In this document: positions 1 to 10,600 of the stretch, one piece after another
Position numbering within the stretch: position 1 is the stretch's first letter
Layout of the letters: every line of letters begins with the position of its first letter
Assembly: GCA_023230505.1 (NCBI GenBank)
Contig: JALNXF010000006.1
Coordinates: forward strand, 18,044 to 82,043
Length of the DNA stretch: 64,000 bases
DNA from: Candidatus Altimarinota bacterium
GTDB taxonomy: Bacteria > Patescibacteriota > Gracilibacteria > BD1-5 > UBA2023
Reading direction: 5' to 3'
The notes under the pieces: model-generated
What the model saw: only the letters and a program-made list of their open reading frames with translations
Databases searched by the model: none
Told to the model about the DNA's origin: nothing
Position numbers and translations under genes: made by a program

Positions 1-56
1 ATAGCTGTTCATTTACCACAGCCAATTTCTCCTACAAATCCAATTATTTTTCTCAT
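1..56 (-). CDS. P-loop nucleotide kinase-like protein, N-terminal fragment
   Basis: Only the first 18 codons lie in the window; the gene runs off the left edge. They read MRKIIGFVGEIGCGKGTA, with UGA as the Gly after the Walker A lysine. The pattern GxxxxGKGT just after a beta strand is typical of small nucleotide or nucleoside kinases (adenylate kinase and dephospho-CoA kinase families). Which kinase it is cannot be decided from this stub. It is divergent from nth, with about 110 bases between the starts. Confidence 0.6.
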
Positions 57-167
57 AAATTTTTATTAAACTACTAAAATTATATAATATCCAATTTTTT
101 TTAAAAGCAATTAAATTTGTTTTTTTATAAAAGAAGATATTATATTTTGAGAATTAATTTTAGAAAA

Positions 168-800
168 ATGAAATCAAAAAAAGAAATATCTGAAATTTTT
201 GATAAAATATACAATCTTTATCCAAATTTTAAAACTGAGCTTTATTATAAAACCGATTTTCAATTGGTTTTGGCCGTCGTTATGTCAGCTCAAGCAACTG
301 ATAAACAAGTCAATAAAATAAATAAAGAATTTTTTGAAAAAGTGGAAAATCCAGATGATTTAGCTAAGTTATCTCTTGATGAAATTGAAAAATATCTAAA
401 AAGTCTCAATTACTACAAAAATAAATCAAAATATATTAAAAATCTCTGAGAAATTCTTTACAAAAAATATAATTCTGAAATTCCAAATAACCTAGAAATA
501 CTTAAAACCCTGCCCGGAATTTGAATAAAAACCGCTAAAGTAATACTCTGAGTCCTCTATGATGCGCCTTATATTTGAGTAGATACTCATATTCATAGAA
601 TCTCAAATAGAATCGGTTTTGTAAAAACAAAAACCCCCGAACAAACTGATAAAGTACTAGAAAAGAAATTAACTCTGTCTCAAAAAAGAAAAATGCATCA
701 CGCTCTAGTTTTGTTTTGAAGATATAATTGTCCAGCCATAAAACCAAAATGTGAATGATGTGCAATAAATAATTTATGTGATTATTATTCTGTTATTTAA
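168..800 (+). CDS. nth: Endonuclease III (DNA glycosylase/AP lyase)
   Basis: Base-excision repair glycosylase that removes oxidised pyrimidines and nicks the abasic site. The 210-aa product is the usual family length. The helix-hairpin-helix LPGIG lies at residues 115-119 with Gly119 encoded by UGA; the catalytic Lys is at 121 and the catalytic Asp at 139 (VDTH). The C-terminal 4Fe-4S ligands are Cys188, 195, 198 and 204 in C-x6-C-x2-C-x5-C spacing. Two further UGA codons give the Gly of LFGRYNC and CEGC. I chose ATG 168 because the protein then begins at the family's first helix; an in-frame TTG at 117 would add 17 unlikely residues. The stop overlaps the miaB stop of the opposite strand. 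Confidence 0.95.
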
Positions 801-2254
801 ATTATTTCTCCCTCGATTATCCGGCCGTTGACTTTGTTTATTTTCACTTTTACAATATCTCAGATATTTACTCAATTTTTAATTGGCATTGTAATTTCTT
901 TAAAATTGCGAGTTCTTCAATAAAAATTTGAATTTTTTGAAATTCAAGAAATAATAACCTCTTCTGTTTTTCAAATCATTAAATTCGCTCTTTTCTGGAA
1001 AGTCTCTTTTAAAATATTATTTAAAATATGCCATCTTCTAGCTTTTTCACTACTTGCAACATTATCTTTTAAAAGCTTAGATGCTGTAGTTCCAGACCTC
1101 TCACTATATCTTGCGATATAGGCAAAATCAAATTCTAGCTCTTTCATAGCCTTAACTGTATTTTGAAATTGAGCCTCAGTCTCACCTGGAAATCCTACTA
1201 TAATATCGGTTGAAATTCAAAAATATGGATCTTTGCCTCTTAAATATTCTACTTGTTTTTTAAAATCAGTGTATGTATGTTTTCTATTCATATTTTTAAG
1301 GACCCCATCATCTCCACTTTGGAGTGCAAAATGTAAATAATTACAAGTCTTATCTAATTCAAAATGAGCTTCCAGAATATCAGCTGTCATATCATGAGGA
1401 TTTGACGAAGTAAAGCGAATTCTATCAATTCACTCAATTTTATCTATTTCTTCGAGTAGCTCACGAAATGGGACATTCTCCCTCTCCCTCTGGGAGAGGG
1501 CTGGGGTGAGGGCCCACTTCATTTCTTCCTCATCCCATAATTTGGCTTTGAGTTCTTTTCCGTAGCTATTTACATTTTGTCATAAAAGTGTGATTTCACA
1601 AGCCCCCAATTTAACTACTTCTTTGATTTCAGAGATTATTTCATCCTTATCTCTAGATTTTTCTCTTCATCTAGTGAAGGGTACTATACAATAGCTACAA
1701 AAATTATCGCATCCAGTCTGGATTACTACATTTGCAAAAGCTTTATTTTCGCTCAATTGTTTTATTTTAAGATAATCGTTATATTTCTCATCATTTCAAA
1801 TATCAGAATTTAATAAAATCGACAAAATTTTAGTTATATACCCTAATTCCTCAATTCTAAAAACAAAATCTACCTTGTCTGTTTTTCCAAAAATTTTGTC
1901 ATCGCTATTAAAAAGTGAATTTTTATCTTCCAAAAATTCTATATTTTTACTCGCATTTCTTTTTCTAATTTGTGTATAGAATTTCTGATTAATTCCTGTT
2001 TTTCTGGCCATACAACCAGTAATTCCAACTAAAATATTAGTATTTTTTTTCGTATTATATTTCTTGATACTATTTACGATTGAATAAACTTTATCTTCTC
2101 ATTTTTTTCTTACACTACAAGTATTTAATATTACAATTTGAGCTTGCTCAAAAGAGTTCACTTTTTTAAGTCAACTCCGCAACAAAATCATATTTATTTT
2201 TTCTGAGTCAGCATAATTCATCTGACAACCAAAAGTCTCTATGTAGTAATTCAT
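797..2254 (-). CDS. miaB: tRNA-2-methylthio-N6-dimethylallyladenosine synthase MiaB
   Basis: Radical-SAM methylthiotransferase modifying A37 of tRNAs that read UNN codons. The 485-aa product has the order of the family. The N-terminal UPF0004 domain starts with TFGCQMN. The radical SAM core has GCDNFCSYC (C-x3-C-x2-C) followed by IVPFTRGRE, where the Gly is UGA. DRIRFTSSNP marks the TIM-barrel core, and a C-terminal TRAM-like tail ends the protein. MiaB is favoured over RimO by the IVPFTRG signature. Residues about 248-258 (LTPALSQRERE) are translated from a GC-rich palindromic element inserted in frame between the TIM-barrel strands, at a place where homologues are variable in length. The gene is convergent with nth. 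Confidence 0.93.
1480..1512 (-). repeat. GC-rich palindromic element, copy 1 (inside miaB)
   Basis: A 33-base GC-rich block in an AT-rich gene: a CCTCACCCCAGCC arm followed by a CTCTCCC/GGGAGAG hairpin. It reads in frame as LTPALSQRERE. The same arm plus hairpin recurs in ileS (two copies) and in the RlmD-like gene (three copies). Confidence 0.85.
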
Positions 2255-2278
2255 TTTTTTAAACTAAGAAAATTATTT

Positions 2279-3415
2279 TTATAAAACAAAATCTAGAAAA
2301 TTATCTTTATTTATAACCTCAAAGCTACTATCCGGATAAGCTTCTATAAAACTCTTTGGAACTTTAACCAATTTATTTCACCATTTAAATTCATAAGCAT
2401 GAAGTTTTCAGTCATACTCTTCTATATAATCAATTTCAGATTGATTATATGTTCTCCAAAAATACTTACTTAAATATTTTTCAGCATATTCATTTTTTTT
2501 GATTCTCTCTGTTATAAGAAAATTCTCCCAAAGCTCTCAGATATCATTTCTATTTTCTAAAAAATTATAATCTCACAAAATAGAATTTCTAATACCTAAA
2601 TCATAAAAATATATTTTATTTGATTTATTTAATTCCTTTCTTTTATTTGTAAAATATGGCGGTAAACGAAAGATTATAAAACTTTTTTCAAGTAAGTCTA
2701 TGTATCTATCTACAGTTTTTGTATCAACTCAAAGATTTGTGGCAAGCTCATTTATAGAAACTTCTTTTCATATCTGGAGAGCCAAAAGTTTTAGAAGTTT
2801 CATAATAACATAACTATTTTTTATTTGTTGAAATTCCAATATATCTCTATACAAACTAGAGCTTGATAGTTCTTTGAGAGTTTTTATTTTGTCAGTTATA
2901 TTTGTCTTATTTAAAACAGCTGGATAACTTCAGAAAATAAGTAAATTTTCTAAAGAAGAATATATATCTTTAACATCATAAGTATTTTTTATCTCTCAAA
3001 TTGAGATAGGATACATCATATAAACTATTTTTCTTCAAGTTAATGGTTCACTTGTGAGATCAAGTAAATTTATACTTGAAGATCAGGTCACAATAAGCTG
3101 TTTTTGATCTTTATATTTATCAAATATAATTTTGAGAGTATTTCCAATATTTTGTATTTTTTGAGCCTCATCTATAAAAATAATTTTTTTATCTTCTATA
3201 TAAAGCCCCAGTTTTTTTAAGCTATTTTCACTTAAAAGTTCTCTGTCATCATTATAATCTCAGTTAAAAAATACAATATCATTTTCATGATAATTCTTTT
3301 TTAAAATTTCTTCCACCAGAGTAGTTTTACCTATCTGTCTTGCCCCAAGTAACATAATAATTTTCCCAGAAAAAAAATCATTTTTAATTTTTTCCTCAAG
3401 AATTCTCTTATACAT
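2279..3415 (-). CDS. AAA-family ATPase with DUF4143 C-terminal domain
   Basis: The 378-aa product has the architecture of the AAA_14/DUF4143 family: an N-terminal P-loop ATPase with Walker A GARQIGKTT near residue 25, Walker B IIFIDEAQ near residue 80, and a sensor-like TGSSS, then a winged-helix region and a C-terminal part with a nuclease-like pattern (SEIDYIEEYDGKLHAYEFKWG). Members are common in bacteria and archaea; their role is unknown, although some have been compared to nucleases or toxin-like systems. It stands alone between convergent or divergent genes and is followed by miaB on the same strand. Confidence 0.85.
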
Positions 3416-3485
3416 ATTTTATAAATTTTAGGAGTTAAGTCCTAAATATGATAATAATTTTAATAAAAAATACAAGTTTATTTTT

Positions 3486-3514
3486 AAAAATTCCTTGCGT
3501 TGCAGGGAATTTTT
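3486..3514. terminator. Intrinsic terminator hairpin
   Basis: A 13-bp stem (AAAAATTCCTTGC with GCAGGGAATTTTT) and a GTT loop end in T runs on both strands. On the minus strand it would terminate the S74 fibre gene, which stops at 3539. Confidence 0.75.
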
Positions 3515-3538
3515 AAATCAGAAAAGTTTTTTAAATTA

Positions 3539-4582
3539 TTATTTACTCTTAAGTTCCCTTATCTCACTCTTTAATTCCTCAATTTGCTTTTGTTGTTCTT
3601 TTATTGCATTTACGAGCAATGCTGTAATATTAGCATATTCGACTCATTTATATCATTCTCCATCAGTTGTTACAACTTCTGGAACAACTTTTTCTACCTC
3701 TTGAGCTATAAATCCAACTTGTTTTCATTCTGGAAAATTCTTATTCCCAAATTCATCAGCTCTCCAATCAAAAGTTACTCAATTGAGTTTTAATACTTTA
3801 TCTAGAGAATTATTTATTGGAGTAATATTTTTTTTATATCTTTGATCTGAAATATTAGTCCATGAAGTTCCTCTAGCAGTTCAGTTAACATAAAGTTTAT
3901 CTGTTCAAGGATTATTTGTTCAAATTCAAACATTACCATCTCATCTAACATAAAATTGATAAACATCCTCATTTTTGTTCATAACTAAAAAACCTGCATC
4001 AGATGAATTTGTTCAGGCTCTAATAGTTAATCAGTAATTTAATCAAGTTGTTGGACTAGTTGTTTTTATAAAAGCTGCCCGGTGATTATCTGTAGGTTGA
4101 ATAACTTTTAATTTATCTGATCCTGATGCTAAGTCAATAGGACCAATATTAACATCACCTCAACCTGGATTTAAAACTAAATTACCATATCCAGATCATC
4201 ATCCAACAAATGATTCTAATTTTGTATAGGTATTTCCGCTTGCCGCTCAGAATTCTCATTGGAATACACTTCAAACTGATCACCAATTTAAGTCGGATGT
4301 AGATCACATCATAAATGTTTGTCATATTGAATGTATTTTAGCATATGGATTTGTAGTTCAAACTCATACTTTTCCTCAAACACTACTAGTAATTCAGTCA
4401 GTTCTTGTTCAGATATCATTTATTTTATTTACTACATCATTCCAAATAGTTTTTGTAAGAGGATTTCAAGATTCCTGAGTTGGTAAATTTGTATATGCAT
4501 AAATTATAGCATATCAAGTAATAACTGTGGCTACAGTTATTAGGGTTAGGCGGGAATATAAATTTTTTGGTAAAAGTTTCAT
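3539..4582 (-). CDS. Fibre-like surface protein with S74 intramolecular chaperone tail
   Basis: The 347-aa product begins with a positively charged, hydrophobic segment (about residues 12-30) that acts as a signal or anchor. It contains Gly/Asn/Thr-rich repeats of the type VGVGTTNP and VGIGTNNP seen in tail fibres and trimeric surface proteins. The C-terminal 110 residues match the peptidase S74 chaperone domain: SDQRYKKNI, then VGFIAQEVEKVVPEVV, and a closing coiled coil (KEQQKQIEELKSEIRELKSK). In this family the chaperone domain guides trimerisation of a beta-helical fibre and may cleave itself off. No phage structural genes are nearby, so a cell-surface fibre is more likely than a prophage remnant. 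The function is inferred from the domain only. Confidence 0.8.
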
Positions 4583-4738
4583 AGTTAAATAGTTAAGTTG
4601 TAAAAAACATGGATATTATAATTTATTTAAAATTAAATGCAAGGAAAAATTATTTGTAGAATTTGAATTTTATTTTTTTTAGATATACTGGAAATATTGG
4701 AAGAAAATAAAATGAAAAATAACTAATTTTTAAAACTT

Positions 4739-5050
4739 ATGGACTGTCTTTTTTGTAAAATAATAAATAAAGAAATTCCTTCGGAATTTCTTTATGAAGA
4801 TGAGAATTATATAGTAATAAATGATTTATATCCAAAAGCAAAAACTCATATGTTGATAATTCCAAAACACCATATAAGTACAATTACAGATATGACTGAT
4901 GATGATAGAGATATTGTTGGTGGGATGTTTCTGGTGGCGAGGAATTTAGCAAAGGAAAGAAATATAGAATGATACCAATTAACTTTTAATGTCTGAAAGG
5001 GCGGATGACAGGAAATAATGCATATACACCTACATTTTTTAGCTAATTAA
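4739..5050 (+). CDS. HIT family nucleotide-binding protein
   Basis: Histidine-triad hydrolase or nucleotide-binding protein (HinT/Fhit type), cleaving phosphoramidates or dinucleotides. The 103-aa product has the zinc-binding-like CLFCKII N-terminus (residues 3-9) and the His triad HIHLHFLAN at its C-terminus, the usual length and order of HinT. UGA codons supply the Gly residues of IEGYQL and VGKGGGQE. The ATG at 4739 follows an AT-rich leader without a Shine-Dalgarno motif. A membrane-anchored solute-binding protein follows after 11 bases. Confidence 0.93.
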
Positions 5051-5061
5051 TAATTTAAATT

Positions 5062-6444
5062 ATGTCAAAAAACAAAATGATATTTTGAGCGTTGTGAGCA
5101 GTATTGCTTATGATTTTAATATATTGATTTTCTCTACTTAATTCATCTAGTAATAAAAAGAAAGTCTCTGGTCCAAAGGAGTTTAATGTGTGGGTAGTTG
5201 GAGATGAGAGTGCAGGTTTTAGTGATATAAAAGAATGATTTAAAGAAAGATTTCCAGCATATGCTAATACTGATATAAAATTTACGAAATTTAGTTCATA
5301 TGAGGAATATCAAGAAAATCTACTGATGGTAATGGATGATGATAATTCTCCAGATGTTTTTGTGGTAAATAATAATTGATGAGATCTACTTGAAACAAAA
5401 ATTCAGGCAATTCCAAATGAAGTTATTGATTCTCTGGATTTTTCAAAAAGGTTTAATAAGGCTTTTGATGAGTTAATTTTAAAAGCGAAAGAAAATCCGG
5501 ATGATGCTAACTCAATAATTAAAACTTATATAAAATGAATTCCGCTCTGATATGAAACTCTTTGAGTTTTTTATAATTGGAAGTTAGTAAGAAATATTCC
5601 TCTAACATGGTCTGAACTTGATGAGGAAATTAAAAATTCTGAACAAAATGAAAATTATCTCACTATTGCTCTTTGACTTTGAGAAAAGTATATTTTTAAG
5701 GCTCCAGATATTTTCTCTATGTTTTTACTTCAAAATGGAATAAATACTTATAAAGAATTAAAATCAAATAACGCACTTCTTGCAATGAAGGCTTATAAAT
5801 CATACGCCACAGATCCAAATAATGACTTAACTTCATTTCAAGATGAAATGGATTCACTCGGTCTTACAACTGTCGATATGTTTGTAAGATGAAAAATATG
5901 AATGATTATTGGATATCCTTCTTTAATTAAAGAAATTGAACTTGCAATAAAAAGAACTTCTTGAACTGTAAATATTAATAAAAAATTCTTACGCTCATCG
6001 CCACTACCTCAAATAAGTTCAGATAAAGAAAAGAATGATAGTGTAAATTTAATTAATTATAATTATTTTGCTTTATCTAGAAAGACAAAGAATTTAGCCA
6101 TGTGATATGATTTTATGAATTATTTATCTAGACAAGAAGCTCAAGAAAAATATCTAAAAGCCTTTCCTGCATATTTAACAGCAGTAAGAGCCCTAGAAGA
6201 CCAGAGAAAAAAAGAAAATATCTCAAAGGATTATGAATATGTAACTTACGAAAGTTTTATGGATCCAGCCGTAGAATTAAAAAGTTTTGCAAAATGACTT
6301 AACTTAAAATTTGATAATTATTTCAATAATAATTTTAGTTCAAAAAAAGAAGATAGTACAGTTTTAGAAAAATGAATTCAGTATATTGATTGTAATAAAA
6401 ATCATTTAATTGATTGAAGCTGATTTGAACAGCAATGTAACTAA
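5062..6444 (+). CDS. Extracellular solute-binding protein, membrane anchored (family 1)
   Basis: The 460-aa protein starts with a single transmembrane segment (about residues 6-26) without a lipobox Cys, so it is probably anchored by an uncleaved signal. The rest resembles family-1 ABC substrate-binding proteins: FNVWVVGDES at the first strand, SPDVFVV, IPLGYETLGVFYNW in the hinge region, and GKIGMIIGYPS. No permease or ATPase gene lies nearby, so its transporter partner is unknown. The C-terminus carries a short Cys-bounded, Asp/Asn-rich stretch (DCNKNHLIDG) that looks like a calcium-binding loop. Substrate not predictable. Confidence 0.8.
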
Positions 6445-7445
6445 TTTATACTATACAATTGCTCGGCTCTTGCGGCATTTTCTCTGAAATTTTTGGATAA
6501 ATCTATATTTGATTCTTTTAAGGCTTGAGAATATCATTTCACATCTCATTTTATTAAAAGTGCTGTATTAACACTGGTTAGCAGGGCTTTATTTGTAACA
6601 ATTATTGGGAAATTCATTATTACAACTCACATTGCGATAACTCAGACACTTGCCATTTTCTGAAAAAATCTTTCTTCATGAAAATATATTTTTCACATCA
6701 CAACTCACCAAAACATAGATAAAATTCTTTTTAATGCGGTAATAACTGAAGCTGGTCCAAACATAAATCACATACTATTAAAGGCTCATCCAAGTCATCA
6801 AAACACTCAAAATTTTATATATTTTCTGTCATAAACTTTACTTAAAACTTCAAATCTATCACTTTTTTTGAATATTAAAGCAAAACTTCAAATATATAAA
6901 ACAAAACTCATTATAATATTTAATATTTCTGTTGAAGCATAATTAGTTATAATAAATTTGAAAATCATTATATTTATAAATGCAAAAACTTGAGTAAGTA
7001 GCGTAAATTGAGCTCATTTTAGGTTAATAGTTCATTTAAGGCTAATTGTAAGAAGTGTTGTAACTATAAAAATAATTCAGATAATATGATAAGTTGTAAT
7101 ATCATATTTCAAGAAAATATCTGACACCAAAAGTAGCGGAATTGCCAAAATACTAAGTAAACCATTTGTCGATCTATCAGCCTTTTCTATTGCCTTAATT
7201 ACAAATATATTAAATAGTATACTTGAAATAATTAAAACTAAAAACAAGAAAACTAGTCTTAAATCAAAAACAAATTTAAAATTTCTTGTGAAAGAGAGTA
7301 TTAAAAGCGAAATTATCATCTGGAACATATTGGAAATATGGATTTTCTCATGAACTTTTAGAGTATTTCAAATAGACTTGATTTCTATCGCTGATTTCTC
7401 TCAAAATAAAGTCCCTATTCAATTCAAAATTAATGCCTCAAACAT
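6441..7445 (-). CDS. EamA/DMT-like membrane transporter
   Basis: A 334-aa polytopic protein with about ten hydrophobic segments. The C-terminal half contains FGPASVITAIKRILSMFGG, which resembles the helix-6/helix-9 region of drug/metabolite transporters, and the two halves look like an internal duplication. The start at 7445 gives MFEALILNGIGTLFG, where UGA is read as Gly twice. The stop overlaps that of the solute-binding protein on the other strand. The substrate is unknown; assignment rests on topology and the short motif. Confidence 0.65.
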
Positions 7446-7633
7446 ATTTTATAGTTTTAATAATACCCACCCATAATATAAAAAAACTATTTTTTGCAAA
7501 TTATAATTTAAAAAATACATTAATCAACATAACTTTTTATTGATTTTATTAATGAAGTAAATACAATATAGGGCAATATAATTTTTTTGAAAAACAAATA
7601 AAAATCTGTTATAAAAAATTAGTGCTTAATTTT

Positions 7634-7662
7634 TTGCATTTATAGAAAAAATATGGTAAGAT
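7634..7662 (+). promoter_or_regulatory. Candidate promoter of the PKD protein operon
   Basis: TTGCAT and TAAGAT are separated by 17 bases, with an upstream TATGG that could act as an extended -10. It lies about 40 bases before the ATG of the 1774-aa surface protein. The rest of the gap between 7446 and 7699 shows nothing else that I can name. Confidence 0.5.
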
Positions 7663-7699
7663 TAAAAGGTAGATTTAATTAAATTTTAGAAAAATAAAT

Positions 7700-10600
7700 A
7701 TGAAAATGAATAAAAAGATTTTTGCAAAACTCTTATTAAGCCTTTTGGTATGCTTAAATATTTGAATAACTTATGCTTGAGTATTTGACGCAGGATGAGG
7801 TGATAATCAAATTATTTATTGTAAAAGTTGAGATAATTGTAGTATAGAAAGTTGAGTTAATACAGTAAAAACTGGACTTAATGATGTTGAAACAGAAAAA
7901 AAGTTCTCTCAAAAAGTACAAGATATAGTGAAATATGTACTATATTTTGTTGGTATAATTGGTGTATTATATATAATATATGCTTGATTTAATATTCTTA
8001 TTGCCGGAGGTTCTGATGAAAAAATGAAAAAATCAAAAACTACAATTGTGCATGTTCTAGTTTGAATAGTACTTATGTTTATGGCTTATTCAATAATTAG
8101 TTTTATAATTAATATTGTAAATTGAGGCAGTAATCCTACTGGATTTAAGCTTCCTGGTATAGTACAAGAAGCTACAGCTTACACAGATAATGATAAAAAT
8201 ACTTTTGATGAATATAAAAAATGAATAGAGCTTCTAACTAGTCAATTAGAGAGAGATTATAGAGTAAATTCAAAATTAAGTAGTGCTAATTTATCACAAT
8301 TAAAAAGTTTGGTTAATTCAGCTATTTTGACTTTTGCAAATAATAATGACTATATTTCAAATAATAATTTAGGTAAAAATCTACTTATTGCAATAGATGT
8401 TGTAGCCAAAAATCCAGAATCAGAAACAAGAATAACAGAACTCGCTAAAAGTATTAATGATTTTTTAACTAAGGCAAAAATCGGTAGAATTGTTGCTAAA
8501 ATTTCAGCTAGTCCAAATTCTTGAAATGCTCCTCTTACAGTAAGTCTTAGATCTGAAAATGTTGTGGACCCATCTGGAGTTACTATTCCAAATTGAAATT
8601 ATACTTGGTGGATAAATAATGGAGACTGATCTAGAAAAGTTTTATGAACATGACCATCTATTGTACATACATTTAAAGAAGAAAAAACATATATAGTTAA
8701 TCTTACAATAGTTTCAGCAAGTCATAATCAAAACTGAAAAATTGATACTCTTCCATATTCTTCAAGTGTAAATGTAAATGTATTACCAAAAATATGAAAT
8801 ATATATTTGTATATTAATTGAGTTAATGTATCAGATCTTGATAGATTTAAAATTACACCAGCGCTCTGAAGGGCCTGAATAATAATTGATGCTACAGCAT
8901 CTCAAGCTACTTGATGATCTTCTTTTACGAAGACTTTTTGGGATTTTGGGAATTGAGTTAGTTATTCAAACAATTTATATCCTAGAATTGAAAAACAATA
9001 TTTCTCAAATGAATGAATTTATAGACTAAAATTAAAACTTCTTACAAATGAAGGTAAAGAAATAAATAAAGAAATGGATATTGAGGTAAGAGATCCAATA
9101 GCTTCAATAAGAGTTGATAAGCTAAATTGATTTGTGTGAGATGATTTCAAATTTTCTACATTTTCAGTATTTAATACAACAAAATTAGATTATGAATGGA
9201 AAATAGTTGATTTATCAAATGATCAAGTAGTATTTTCATCAACACTTGAAAATCTATCTTTTAAATTTAGAAAAACTGGAAAATTTAGTGTAAGACTAAA
9301 ATCAAGATCAGCATCAGGAAGAGAAGATACAGATACTAGAGTAATTACAATTGAAACAAGAGATCCAGTTGGTTCTTTTGAAACCAGACAGATAAGTTCT
9401 GAAACTCCTAATTATTTCCTATTTGATGGTACTCAAAGTTATGATCCAGATACTTTTGATAATTCAAAATTAAAATTTAGTTGGTTTATTGATTGACAAA
9501 AAGTTGATTTAGAAGATTCAGCAAGAAGTTGAGCAAGATGATATTATACATTTGATACTCTCGGAACCCATAAAATAGTTCTTGAAGTTGCTAATCAAGA
9601 ATGAAAAACTGTATCTGTAAAAAAGGACTTAACAGTTGATTCACTACTTTCAGTTAAATTAAATTTTGTACCAAAAATAGTAAAAATTTGAAATCCTGTA
9701 ATGTTTATTGCTGATTCAAAAGAAGCAAATAGTTTTGAGTGGAATTTTTGAGATGATAATACTAATGTAACAAATAATCCAAAAATAAGCCATACTTATA
9801 AAAAATCTTGAAATTATAGTGTTACCCTAAATGTAAGATGAGGAGATAATAAAACAAACACAATTACAAGAACTATTTATGTTACTTATTGAGATAGTCC
9901 ATTTGCCTTAATAAATGTAAAAAGTGATAATCAGGATTATTTACCAACTGCAGGTGTTTGTTCTTGAAATGAAGCATATATTATAGATAGATCTAAAATA
10001 ATTACTCTATCTGGAGAAAATAGTATAAATACAGACTGAAATACTTCTGGACTTGATTATTCATGGAGATATATGAATAAAAATTCTAATCAAAGAAGTT
10101 TAACGTATAAATTTGATGAACTTGGTTGTTTTCCTATAAATCTAACTGTAAAAAGTCAAAAAACATGAAAACTTCATAAAAATACTATTTATGTAAAAGT
10201 AGAAAATTTACCACCTAAAATTGCTTGATTATCTATTGGAACCACTAATACAGAAACAGATCCAGTGGTAGTTAAAGTATCGGCAAATAATCCAATTGAT
10301 GAAGATTGAGTAATTGTATCTTATCTTTGGTATTATTATACAGACTCAGACCCTGAACCACAAGACTTTAGAATTACAAAATGAAGTTTTACTACATTTG
10401 TATTACCAAAAATAACTTGAAAATATTATTTTGTATTAATAGCTGAAGATTCAAATTGAGCAAAAGTTAATACGGATGAAATGTCAGATCAAAGATACTC
10501 AATATCTCTTTCTTGAGATAATATAAATACTCCACTAATTACACTAGAAGCTGACAAAACAAATATATCTACAAATGATGAAATTAAATTTAAAGTATCT

